The translations under genes and the position numbers were made by a program. DNA of 64,000 nucleotides, from the NCBI RefSeq assembly GCF_050633425.1, contig NZ_JBOEGM010000005.1, positions 1-64,000 on the forward strand, in the 5' to 3' direction. The first letter of the stretch is position 1; each line of letters starts with the position of its first letter. Source of the stretch: Pelagimonas sp050633425. Its GTDB lineage: Bacteria; Pseudomonadota; Alphaproteobacteria; Rhodobacterales; Rhodobacteraceae. Shown piece by piece: positions 1 through 7,562 of this stretch. The notes under the pieces were generated by a model, which did not search any database, had not been told where the DNA came from, and saw only the letters and a program-made list of their open reading frames with translations.

Positions 1-1496
1 TTTCTGGGTTGAGCGCTTTGTCGGACCTGAGGTTACACTACACGTCGGTCAGCGATCTTTCGCCGCTGTCCGGGTTGAGCGCTTTGTCGCTCCTTTGGTT
101 AGACCACACGTTGGTCAGCGATCTGTCGCCGCTGTCCGGGTTGAGTGCTTTGTCGGCCCTGTGGTTAAACGACACGTCGGTCAGCGATCTGTTGCCGCTG
201 TCCGGGTTGAGTGCTCTGACGGGCCTGTGGTTAAACGACACGCCGGTCAGCGATCTGTTGCCGCTGTCCGGGTTGAGCGCTTTGTCGGACCTGAGGTTAA
301 ACGACACGTCGGTCAGCGATCTGTCGCCGCTGTCAGAGGTGACAGAGTTAAAAAGCCTGTACCTTCGAAATACCCAAATTCAATTTTTGTCCCCTTTGTC
401 AGGCCTACCGCACCTTCGTGATGTGCGGCTGGACGGTAGTCAGGTGGTGGACTTGCGACCGCTGGCACATATGCGCGGTGTTGAACTGGGTTATTTGGAT
501 AAAGGTGTGACCTTTCAAGACACCCCCGCCGCGCAGGTCGACACCCGATTGGCGGAGATTGCCGAGATCGAGGATGACACAGCGCGGCTCGAAACCCTGT
601 TTGAGTATCTGGAGGATTGGGAGCCACCGGGGGAACAGGCGCGCATCAACGAGCCGGAACCCGACCCTTTGTTTCAGGTCGTCGAAGAAGGCAACAAGCT
701 AGAGGTTGCGGCCTCCTGTCCAGACGCGGCAGAGCGAGAGGATGCGCTCAAACGCGCCATGCATCAAGCAATGCCAGCTATGGCTGATCGGCTTGCCAGA
801 TCGGCGGGAAATCAATTTCCCCGGCTGGCCGATCTGGCCCGTCATTTGGCGGAGCTGGTCGACACCCCGTTTGAGACGCTGGATATGGCGGGTTTGCATC
901 TGGCCCTTGTTGAGCTGCGCGCAATAGAAGCCGTTGGTCAAGAAGAGGGTATGGCGTTCGAAGCCCATATTGTTGCGCAGTTGTCGGCCATGGTGGATGC
1001 CGGGGGTGCGCTGACGGTGGATCACCCTTTGGTGACGCTGTTGATGGAACGCGCGCGCAAAGCCCGCGAAAACCCAGATAGTGACGCAGATGATCACGTG
1101 CGCAGTGAGATGAGCCATGCGGTCGCCGGGGATGTTGACGCCATGGGGCCGCGATTGCGGGCAATGGAACAATCGGTTGCGGACAATCCTGACCCGCAAG
1201 CCAAAGAAGCCAAGAAAGCCATCAATCGAAATGTGCTTTGGGTGATCGGGGTGAGCGGTTTTGGTTTTGTCGCCAATGCGGTGGCCGGTCAAGTTGTGAC
1301 TGACTTGGTGGGTGTACCGGTGTCTGCCTTTGTCAAGGCGAACCTGCCCTTGCTTCTTGAGGTGGCAGGTACGTATGGCGCGGTATTTGCCGATTGGTTT
1401 GCGGCAAGCCTTGCCAATGTTCCCGACTATCGACCGATCATTGAGGCGCATCAAGGTCGGCATACAAAGAAGGCCCCGGAAGCGCCGCCAAGTTGA
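1..1496 (+). CDS. Leucine-rich repeat protein, 5' end cut by window edge
   Basis: The reading frame is already open at the left edge, so the true start lies upstream; the TTG at 9 is not a convincing start. Residues 1 to about 110 (counted from 9) are 22-residue leucine-rich repeats of the form SGLSALxxLxLxxTxVSDLxPL, followed by two or three degenerate repeats. The middle part (about 150-400) is acidic and helical with no motif I recognise. Near the C-terminus are two hydrophobic stretches (VLWVIGVSGFGFVANAVAG and a second about 30 residues later), which could anchor it in a membrane. LRR domains usually mediate protein-protein binding; the partner is unknown. The following thioredoxin gene starts 72 bp downstream. 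Confidence 0.75.
   Translation, partial: SGLSALSDLRLHYTSVSDLSPLSGLSALSLLWLDHTLVSDLSPLSGLSALSALWLNDTSVSDLLPLSGLSALTGLWLNDTPVSDLLPLSGLSALSDLRLNDTSVSDLSPLSEVTELKSLYLRNTQIQFLSPLSGLPHLRDVRLDGSQVVDLRPLAHMRGVELGYLDKGVTFQDTPAAQVDTRLAEIAEIEDDTARLETLFEYLEDWEPPGEQARINEPEPDPLFQVVEEGNKLEVAASCPDAAEREDALKRAMHQAMPAMADRLARSAGNQFPRLADLARHLAELVDTPFETLDMAGLHLALVELRAIEAVGQEEGMAFEAHIVAQLSAMVDAGGALTVDHPLVTLLMERARKARENPDSDADDHVRSEMSHAVAGDVDAMGPRLRAMEQSVADNPDPQAKEAKKAINRNVLWVIGVSGFGFVANAVAGQVVTDLVGVPVSAFVKANLPLLLEVAGTYGAVFADWFAASLANVPDYRPIIEAHQGRHTKKAPEAPPS
6..335 (+). repeat. 66-bp tandem repeat, about 5 near-identical copies
   Basis: Copies begin at 6, 72, 138, 204 and 270, each starting GGGTTGAGYGCTYTG and each encoding one 22-residue LRR unit. 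Differences are few and fall mainly at the variable positions of the repeat (DLRLHY, LLWLDH, ALWLND, GLWLND, DLRLND). The array continues past the left edge, so the true copy number is unknown. A unit length divisible by three keeps the protein in frame when copies are gained or lost. Confidence 0.9.
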
Positions 1497-1568
1497 GGCA
1501 TACCCTTGCAACCAAGCCAATCCTGCGCCATCTAGCAGGCAACGCAACCGCAACTGGCGGAGGAAATT

Positions 1569-2480
1569 ATGTTGGAACTGGGTGGTGCCGCACCGGCGGC
1601 GACTGATCTGATCAAGGATGTGACCGAGGCGGATTTCATGAGAGAGGTTGTCGACGCCTCGATGGAAACCCCGGTTATTGTTGATTTTTGGGCCCCTTGG
1701 TGTGGGCCGTGCAAAACGCTGGGGCCTCAGCTTGAAGCGGCTGTGACGGCGGCGAATGGCGCGGTCAAGATGGCCAAGGTCAATGTCGACGAAGCGCAAA
1801 TGATTGCCGGTCAGTTGCAAATTCAGTCGATTCCGACGGTTTACGCCTTTTGGCAGGGCCAGCCGGTTGATGGGTTTCAGGGCGCGGTGCCTGAATCTGA
1901 GGTCAAAGCCTTTGTGGGTCGTGTGGTTGAGGCGGGCGGCGGTGATGCGTCGGGTGGTCTTGATGGCGCGCTGGATGCGGCCGATGAAATGCTTGAGGCA
2001 GGCGCGGCAGATGATGCGGCCCAGACCTATGCCGCGGTTGTGGAAGAAGATCCCAACAATGTGCGCGCCTTTGCCGGGTTGGTGCAGGCGCATTTGGCGC
2101 AGGATGATTTGGCGCAGGCCGAGGCAATCTTGAACGGTGCCCCGGCTGAGATTTCGGGCGCGCCCGAACTCGAAGCGGCCCATGCGCAGATTGAGCTGGC
2201 CAAACAGGCGGCGGATGCTGGCCCTGTGGCTGAGCTGACGGCGGCGGTTGAGGCGGACCCTGACAACCATCAGGCGCGGTTTGATCTGGCCCAGGCATTG
2301 CACGCCAATGATGATGCCGAAAATGCGGTGGCCCAGTTGCTTGAACTGTTCCGGCGCGACCGTGAGTGGAATGACGGCGCGGCCAAGGCCCAGCTGTTCA
2401 CCATTTTCGATGCGCTCAAGCCAAATGACCCGGTGGTGCTCAATGGGCGGCGCAAGCTTAGCTCGATGATCTTTGCCTAA
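1569..2480 (+). CDS. Thioredoxin-domain co-chaperone, YbbN/CnoX-like
   Basis: The 303-residue protein has an N-terminal thioredoxin fold (about residues 12-115) with the active site WCGPCK (C45, C48) and the conserved cis-proline region (QSIPTVYAF). A TPR-like helical C-terminal half (about 130-300) is rich in Ala and Glu. This is the YbbN/CnoX layout; that family binds unfolded proteins and passes them to GroEL or DnaK, and many members have lost redox activity. Here the CxxC is intact, so redox function is possible. GGAGG at 1559-1563 supports the ATG. It heads a short same-strand run with the Lon-N domain gene, an arrangement that fits a protein quality-control role. Confidence 0.9.
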   Translation: MLELGGAAPAATDLIKDVTEADFMREVVDASMETPVIVDFWAPWCGPCKTLGPQLEAAVTAANGAVKMAKVNVDEAQMIAGQLQIQSIPTVYAFWQGQPVDGFQGAVPESEVKAFVGRVVEAGGGDASGGLDGALDAADEMLEAGAADDAAQTYAAVVEEDPNNVRAFAGLVQAHLAQDDLAQAEAILNGAPAEISGAPELEAAHAQIELAKQAADAGPVAELTAAVEADPDNHQARFDLAQALHANDDAENAVAQLLELFRRDREWNDGAAKAQLFTIFDALKPNDPVVLNGRRKLSSMIFA

Positions 2481-2507
2481 CGGCCCGACTGCGCTAGATT
2501 GCCGGGT

Positions 2508-3149
2508 ATGAAACGGCTGACTGATCTTCCTGAGACCTTGCCGGTCTTCCCGCTTCCGGGGGCTTTGATGCTGCCTCGGGCGCGGTTGCCGCTGCATGTT
2601 TTTGAGCCGCGCTATTTGGCGATGCTGGATGATGTGCTCAAAACGCAGACCCGTTTGATCGGGATGATCCAACCCTGCCCAACCCCCGAAAGCGAAAATC
2701 CGCGTCTGCACAGCATTGGCTGCGCCGGGCGGATCACCCAGTTTTCCGAAACTGAGGACGGGCGGTATATGATCACCTTGTCGGGGGTGTCGCGCTATCG
2801 GGTGATAGAAGAGCTGGAGGGGTTTCAGCCCTACCGCCGCTGCCGCGTGTCGTGGTCGGGGTTTGAGCGCGATCTTGAAGGGGCTGAGGAGGATCATGCC
2901 TTTGACCGCCCTCGGTTTATGAACCTGCTGGAGCGGTATTTCGATGTTCAGGAATTGTCAGTGGATTGGCCGACGCTCAAGGATGCGGATGACGAATTGC
3001 TGATCAATTCACTCTCTATGTTGCTTGATCTGAGCCCGGAAGACCGCCAAGCGCTGCTTGAGGCTCCGTCCCTGACGACACGGCGTGAGACCCTTGTGAC
3101 GCTGATAGAATACTCCCTTCGCGGGGGAGAAGAGGATTTGATACAATGA
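2508..3149 (+). CDS. Lon N-terminal (LAN/PUA-like) substrate-binding domain protein
   Basis: A 213-residue protein made only of the substrate-binding domain of Lon, without AAA+ or protease parts. Typical features are LPVFPLPGALMLPRARLPLHVFEPRY near the N-terminus (in the consensus the segment FPLPG..LxPxxxLPLxxFEPRY) and the IGCAGRI segment around residue 70. I prefer the ATG at 2508 to the TTG at 2499, because the conserved domain begins a few residues after it. Its last codons overlap the next gene by 4 bp (ATGA), which suggests translational coupling. Stand-alone Lon-N proteins are common in Alphaproteobacteria; their substrate is unknown. Confidence 0.88.
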   Translation: MKRLTDLPETLPVFPLPGALMLPRARLPLHVFEPRYLAMLDDVLKTQTRLIGMIQPCPTPESENPRLHSIGCAGRITQFSETEDGRYMITLSGVSRYRVIEELEGFQPYRRCRVSWSGFERDLEGAEEDHAFDRPRFMNLLERYFDVQELSVDWPTLKDADDELLINSLSMLLDLSPEDRQALLEAPSLTTRRETLVTLIEYSLRGGEEDLIQ

Positions 3150-3331
3150 GCCCGAACACAGTGATCGACCGGCGTATGTTAGAAGCGCTGATTTGCCCGG
3201 TGACCCAAGGCGGCCTCGATTATGACGCTGAGAAACAAGAACTGGTCAGCCGAAGCGCCAAACTTGCCTTTCCGATTCGCGATGGCATTCCGGTGATGTT
3301 GGTCGACGAGGCGAGATCGCTTGAGGAGTGA
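3146..3331 (+). CDS. Trm112-family small protein
   Basis: A 61-residue protein of the Trm112/UPF0434 type. It begins DRRMLEALICPVTQGGLDYD and ends with the family's FPIRDGIPVMLVDEAR signature. The usual Cys-pair zinc site is incomplete: only one Cys (in LICP) is visible, as in many bacterial members. Eukaryotic Trm112 activates methyltransferases; the bacterial role is not established here. It overlaps the Lon-N gene by ATGA and ends the operon. Confidence 0.88.
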   Translation: MSPNTVIDRRMLEALICPVTQGGLDYDAEKQELVSRSAKLAFPIRDGIPVMLVDEARSLEE

Positions 3332-3754
3332 GTCTGTCGCGACGGCTAGGGACGGAACGCAGACCCGGTGAAATAACGAGGCGCGGTTTGACGGATTTCG
3401 CTTTTGATCAGGCATAGGGGCATAGGGTTCAGGCTCTAGCAAGAGGCCGCTCATTCAAGGGCATATGCCGCAGGCTGGGGCTCGGTTCATGACGCCCGTC
3501 ACGCCAATAGCGCGCAAGGGCCGGTTGGCATCCCTCTGGGATGACGGGCTAAGAGGGATGCCTGTTGTTTTTCGCTCGGCCACCACGCCCAGATATCCAG
3601 CCCAGACATCCAGCATTGACTGCGTAAGCCAGCATTGACTGCGCAAGCCGCGCGGCTCATCCCATGCCTTCGAAACTGTAGGCCCAATGGCACGAGCCAA
3701 TGGCGCAAAGCATCTCAGGCCCTTGCTGGGAGCGCAAATTTATGGGGCCTGACC
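3332..3754. other. Intergenic region with a 19-bp tandem duplication
   Basis: 423 bp separates two convergent genes. It holds a tandem duplication of AGCATTGACTGCGYAAGCC (3612-3630 and 3631-3649, one mismatch). A palindrome-like GGGGCCTGACCC lies directly at the 3' end of the dehydratase gene (3744-3755). Reading frames on both strands are short, unsupported by a ribosome binding site and unlike known proteins, so I annotate no gene. Confidence 0.6.
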
Positions 3755-4726
3755 CTAAAGCGTCTCAAGCGCGCGGGCAAAAATGCTCGGGTCTACATTG
3801 CCACCTGAAATTGTCGCGATAATCGTGTCACTGTCGACATCATCCGCGTGAAACAAGGCACAGGCCAAGGCAATGGCTCCACCGGGTTCGGCCACCACCT
3901 TGAGGTGTTGAAACGCCAGCCCCATGGCGCGTAAGGCCTCGTCTTCGCTGGCAACCAGACCGGGGCCACACAGGCGCGACATGATCGGAAAGGTGATTTC
4001 ACCGGGCATCGGTGTGAGGATCGCGTCACACAGCCCACCGGCTTCTACCGCGTTCCGTTCCGCTTTGCCCGATTTCAATGAGCGAGCAACATCGTCATAT
4101 CCCACGGGTTCTGCCGGGTGGACGCGCATTTTCGGGGCTTTTTCCGCAAGCGCCAGCGCCACGCCGGATGTGAAGCCGCCGCCTCCGCAACAGACCAAAA
4201 CATCAGCTTCGCTCACCCCTAATGCGGCGGCTTGCTCGGCGATTTCCAAACCACAGGTGCCTTGTCCGGCGATCACTTGGGGTTCGTCATAGGGTTTGAT
4301 CAGGGTCAGCCCGCGTTCTTTTGCGATATTTGTGCCAATCGTTTCACGGCACTCGCGTGCGCCTCGGTCATACAACACGACTTCGCCGCCCAGCCGTTTG
4401 GTGCCTTCGATTTTCAACGTCGGTGCATCTGAGGGCATGACAATGACCGCCGGGATGCCAAAGGCGTGGGCCGCAGCGGCAATACCTTGGGCGTGGTTGC
4501 CCGATGAAAACGCGATCACACCACGGTTTCGGGTGGCTTCGTCAAGCGCCGAGACCGCCGACCATCCGCCGCGATATTTGAAGCTTCCGGTATGTTGCAG
4601 GCACTCTGCCTTGACCAAAATGCGTTTGCCCGCAATGTCATCCAGTGCTGGTGAGGACAACAGCGGTGTGCGGCGGACATGGCCATCGACCCGTTTTGCA
4701 GCGGCGGAAATCATCTCAAAATTCAT
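3755..4726 (-). CDS. Threonine/serine dehydratase (PLP-dependent)
   Basis: This 323-residue fold-type II PLP enzyme carries the Schiff-base lysine in GSFKYRGG (K50) and the glycine-rich phosphate loop CCGGGGFTSG (about 176-185). It would deaminate L-threonine or L-serine to 2-oxobutyrate or pyruvate in the cytoplasm. There is no C-terminal ACT-like regulatory domain, so it resembles catabolic TdcB or serine-racemase-like enzymes rather than full-length biosynthetic IlvA. An EutB-like role in ectoine breakdown is possible in this family, but no ectoine genes are nearby. It is divergent from the DUF1643 gene. Confidence 0.88.
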   Translation of the reverse strand: MNFEMISAAAKRVDGHVRRTPLLSSPALDDIAGKRILVKAECLQHTGSFKYRGGWSAVSALDEATRNRGVIAFSSGNHAQGIAAAAHAFGIPAVIVMPSDAPTLKIEGTKRLGGEVVLYDRGARECRETIGTNIAKERGLTLIKPYDEPQVIAGQGTCGLEIAEQAAALGVSEADVLVCCGGGGFTSGVALALAEKAPKMRVHPAEPVGYDDVARSLKSGKAERNAVEAGGLCDAILTPMPGEITFPIMSRLCGPGLVASEDEALRAMGLAFQHLKVVAEPGGAIALACALFHADDVDSDTIIATISGGNVDPSIFARALETL

Positions 4727-4828
4727 CGGCTTGATCCTGATACGCGAGTGTCGCTGCCAAAGGGCCTCAGTGCGGCGCGGCTGTCAACGGGTCTTGCGCT
4801 GGGGCGGCGCATTCGGCAGCTTGCGGCC

Positions 4829-5341
4829 ATGATTGAACGCCATGCAGACCAAGACGGGCAACGCAGCATTGCCTATTATTCGCCCTGCGGCACCTATCGC
4901 TATGGGCTTGAGCGGATTTGGGGGGAGGGGCCGGCGTTGCTGTTTGTGATGCTCAACCCGTCAACGGCGACCGAAGAAAAGAATGACCCGACGATTGAGC
5001 GCTGCCAGCGCCGCGCGATCCAGCTTGGGTTTGGCACCTTGAAAATCGCCAATTTATTTGCCTTTCGCGCCACGCTGCCCACCGATTTGCGCAAAGCGGA
5101 TGACCCAGAGGGGCCTGAAAACGCCGCCTTGCTCGGCCAATGGTCGGGCAAAGCGCAAATGACCATTGCTGGGTGGGGAACGCATGGCGCGCTATTGGGG
5201 CAGGGCACGCGGGTTGCGCCGCTTTTGAATGGTGATGTACGACACTTGGGCTTGACCAAGGACGGCCATCCGCGCCATCCCCTTTATGTTTCTTACGCGA
5301 CAAAGCCGACGGCTTGGCCCAAGGAGGCCCGTTATGTCTAA
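4829..5341 (+). CDS. DUF1643 domain protein
   Basis: A 170-residue protein with the DUF1643 hallmarks: YSPCGTYRYGLERIWG near the N-terminus, LFVMLNPSTATEEKNDPTI in the middle, and LGLTKDGHPRHPLYV near the C-terminus. I chose the ATG at 4829 because the longer frame back to 4679 runs into the divergent dehydratase gene and has no family similarity. The function is not established; the family sits near nucleic-acid-related genes in some genomes. Its end overlaps the next gene by 8 bp. Confidence 0.82.
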   Translation: MIERHADQDGQRSIAYYSPCGTYRYGLERIWGEGPALLFVMLNPSTATEEKNDPTIERCQRRAIQLGFGTLKIANLFAFRATLPTDLRKADDPEGPENAALLGQWSGKAQMTIAGWGTHGALLGQGTRVAPLLNGDVRHLGLTKDGHPRHPLYVSYATKPTAWPKEARYV

Positions 5342-5618
5342 ACCTGTTTCTTCACAACACACTGACACGCTTGAATTGGGCCGTCTGGCCGATGAGGTGG
5401 CGCGGTTAAATGCGCATCGGTTTGTGCGTGTTCACAATTCGATCCCGCGCTTGATTGGGTTTCAGTTCTTGCGCGGTCTGGCCTTTGGGTTGGGCACTGC
5501 TATTGGCGCAACGGCCCTGGTGTCTGTGGTTGTTCTTGTGCTCAGCCAAATCGAATTTGTCCCGATTATCGGTTCCCTTGCAGGGCAGGTTATTGATGAA
5601 ATTGCCAACAAACCTTGA
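5334..5618 (+). CDS. DUF5665 small membrane protein
   Basis: A 94-residue protein with a soluble N-terminus (LGRLADEVARLNAHRFVRVHN) and one strong membrane segment (about 55-77, FGLGTAIGATALVSVVVLVL), matching the DUF5665 layout. AAGGAGG at 5320-5326 precedes the ATG at 5334. The start overlaps the end of the DUF1643 gene, which suggests co-translation. The function is unknown. Confidence 0.8.
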   Translation: MSKPVSSQHTDTLELGRLADEVARLNAHRFVRVHNSIPRLIGFQFLRGLAFGLGTAIGATALVSVVVLVLSQIEFVPIIGSLAGQVIDEIANKP

Positions 5619-5693
5619 AGGCATTCGTTAACCACCGAACGCGAATATTATTGAATAAAGGGCCGCAATCTGGGATGTTTCCAGCGGCTCCGT

Positions 5694-6674
5694 GTGAGGT
5701 TTGATGCGATGTTTTTCTTAGCTGGTCTTCTTGGGATGATGGCCCTTGGTTCCGTGGTGGTGGTGAGCACTGCCACGCCCGATGATGAGCTTGTCGATGA
5801 CACCCCTCAAAACTCTGGTGCGGATGGCGCAGGGCAAACCGGGTCTTTGTTTGAGCAATTGGGGCTGGTTGAAAGCGGCACAGACGACGATGATTCCATG
5901 GCGGGAAGCGATCACACCGATGCCCTGATTGGGTTGGACGGCGATGATGTGATTTCTGGCGGCGGTGAAGACGACGAACTGCACGGCAACGATGGCAACG
6001 ACACGGTGCTTGGCGGAGACGAGAACGACACCGTGCATGGCGAAGATGGCGATGACGTGTTGGATGGCGGCGCCGATGATGACGATTTGTACGGTCATCA
6101 TGGCGACGATGCGATGCAAGGCGGGTCCGGTGACGACCATTTGGTTGGCGGTCTGGGCGACGATCTGATGGATGGGGGCATCGGCGATGATGCCCTTGGC
6201 GGTCGCGAAGGTGCGGATACATTGCATGGCGGACTGGGCTCAGACACGCTGTTTGGCGGCTTCGACAATGATATTGTAAACGGCGTTGTCCGCGATGAAA
6301 CTGGCGAAGATATTGACGATCAAGACTTCCTGAATGGCGGTGATGGCGACGACACAATCACCGCCGGGTCGGGCGATATTGTCACCGCAGGCGAAGGCGA
6401 AGATACCTTTGTGCTGGGGGATTGGATAACCGGCGATGCTGCTCAGTTTATGGATTATGACAACGCGGAAGATCAGCTTGTCATCGTCTATGATGATAGC
6501 GCTGGCGGTGAAGATCCTGAACTTGAAATTCGGGCGTCGGCTGATGATCCGAACACCACCGAGATTGTGGTGGATGGCACCGTTTTGGCAACCCTGGCCA
6601 GTGAAAACGCACCGACATTGGAAACCGTTGTCTTGGTTGGTGAAAGCGTCGCTGAGGAATTGGCCGTTGCCTAA
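5694..6674 (+). CDS. RTX-type calcium-binding repeat protein
   Basis: A 326-residue, very acidic protein. The N-terminus has a hydrophobic segment (FFLAGLLGMMALGSVVVV, about 7-24), a signal or anchor sequence of a kind I recall in Roseobacter RTX proteins. Residues 70-215 contain nine or more GGxGxDxL/I-type nonapeptide repeats (for example LDGGADDDDLYG, MQGGSGDDHLVGG) that form a Ca2+-binding beta-roll. The C-terminal 100 residues resemble the domain following RTX repeats in type I secretion substrates. Transport genes for type I secretion are not adjacent. The start is GTG 5694 or ATG 5709. Confidence 0.8.
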   Translation: MRFDAMFFLAGLLGMMALGSVVVVSTATPDDELVDDTPQNSGADGAGQTGSLFEQLGLVESGTDDDDSMAGSDHTDALIGLDGDDVISGGGEDDELHGNDGNDTVLGGDENDTVHGEDGDDVLDGGADDDDLYGHHGDDAMQGGSGDDHLVGGLGDDLMDGGIGDDALGGREGADTLHGGLGSDTLFGGFDNDIVNGVVRDETGEDIDDQDFLNGGDGDDTITAGSGDIVTAGEGEDTFVLGDWITGDAAQFMDYDNAEDQLVIVYDDSAGGEDPELEIRASADDPNTTEIVVDGTVLATLASENAPTLETVVLVGESVAEELAVA

Positions 6675-6695
6675 GGGGCGGCCGCGTCCGCCCTT
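6673..6695 (+). terminator. Hairpin after the RTX gene
   Basis: AAGGGGCGG and CCGCCCTT pair around a short loop immediately after the stop codon, with one bulged G. No long T-tract follows, so the terminator call is tentative. Confidence 0.45.
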
Positions 6696-6864
6696 AAACC
6701 CTATGAACGCGGTGCCAAAGAAATCAACACACTGACAAACTCTCTTCCCTTTTGATTGGGAATCGCGTATGTGCGCGCATCCGCTCTTGCGGATATCTCC
6801 ACGGGCCTTGCTGGACGACATCCCGGCTTGCGCCATAACCCTTATCTTCTGAAAGGAGACCCCG

Positions 6865-7134
6865 ATGTCGATTACGCCCGAAGAAAAAACACGCTTGATG
6901 AAAGAATTCGGCACCAAAGAAGGCGACACAGGTTCGCCCGAAGTACAGGTTGCTATCCTCACCTCGCGTATCTCGACACTGACCGAGCACTTCAAAACCC
7001 ACAAGAAAGACAACCACTCGCGTCGTGGTCTTCTTAAGTTGGTTGCTCAGCGTCGTAAGCTGCTGGATTACACCAAAGCCAAAGATGTGGCCCGTTACCA
7101 GGACCTGATCAAACGCCTCGGCATCCGCCGCTAA
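6865..7134 (+). CDS. rpsO: 30S ribosomal protein S15
   Basis: The 89-residue protein is a full-length S15: SITPEEKTRLMKEFG, then the conserved TGSPEVQVAILTSRI and the H..DNHSRRGLLKLVAQRRKLLDY core, ending YQDLIKRLGIRR. It binds the central domain of 16S rRNA and helps assemble the small-subunit platform. GAAAGGAG at 6850-6857 precedes the ATG. The 190-bp upstream region presumably carries its promoter and, as in other bacteria, possible autoregulatory mRNA structure. In many proteobacteria pnp follows rpsO, but here it does not. Confidence 0.97.
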   Translation: MSITPEEKTRLMKEFGTKEGDTGSPEVQVAILTSRISTLTEHFKTHKKDNHSRRGLLKLVAQRRKLLDYTKAKDVARYQDLIKRLGIRR

Positions 7135-7201
7135 AACAGGCTGGGTTCGCCCATCTGTTCTTAAACCAAATATCCACATTGGGTTGAACACTCGGTCACA
7201 G

Positions 7202-7227
7202 GTTCAGGGCGCATGTGCGTGCTGAAC
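7202..7227 (+). other. Imperfect hairpin in the rpsO 3' region
   Basis: GTTCAGGGCGCA and TGCGTGCTGAAC form an inverted repeat with two mismatched base pairs and a TG centre. It lies between rpsO and its terminator and could be an mRNA-stability or processing element. Confidence 0.4.
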
Positions 7228-7256
7228 AGGACAAGAGCGCTCATCCTCGGAGACAG

Positions 7257-7285
7257 AAAGGCGGCAAATTTTTTGCCGCCTTTTT
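7257..7285 (+). terminator. Strong rho-independent terminator of rpsO
   Basis: GGCGGCAAA pairs perfectly with TTTGCCGCC over a 3-nt loop, and TTTTT follows directly. The flanking AAA can pair with the T-run. Confidence 0.92.
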
Positions 7286-7562
7286 CTATGTGCGCAAGAT
7301 GTTTTGGCCGCATCTTATGCCCGCCCCCCCCCCCTCGTTAAAGCAGGCGCTTCGCCCCACTAGGGCGCGGGGCTGACTGCTGTACGCGGATGACAGCCCC
7401 AGAGCTTTCAATACGACCTCAACACCTTACGATAGAAAATCTAGAAAAAATATAATCAAGGGTTGATTAAAAGAAGATTTTAGCTGCATCTTTACACGAC
7501 AAAATTGAGCCAACTGATTGATTACCAAGCGAGCCGACAGGCCTTTGCCAGGGAGAGCCATA
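7286..7562. other. AT-rich leader with a palindrome and a C-tract
   Basis: The region contains a run of about ten C residues (7323-7333) and then an AT-rich stretch with a perfect inverted repeat TAATCAA-GGG-TTGATTA (7453-7469). It lies about 95 bp before the start of the phosphoesterase gene and is a candidate operator for the operon. No gene is seen. Confidence 0.5.

Noticed and set aside
699..2897. Long open frame on the minus strand (732 codons)
   Set aside because: It lies antisense to the LRR, thioredoxin and Lon-N genes and has the composition of a GC-rich shadow frame, with no family similarity.
3455..3700. 81-codon minus-strand frame in the gap before the dehydratase
   Set aside because: No ribosome site, no recognisable domain, and it spans the 19-bp tandem duplication.
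5590..6357. His/Arg-rich minus-strand frame
   Set aside because: It mirrors the Asp/Gly-rich RTX repeats on the plus strand; the His/Arg richness is a codon artefact.
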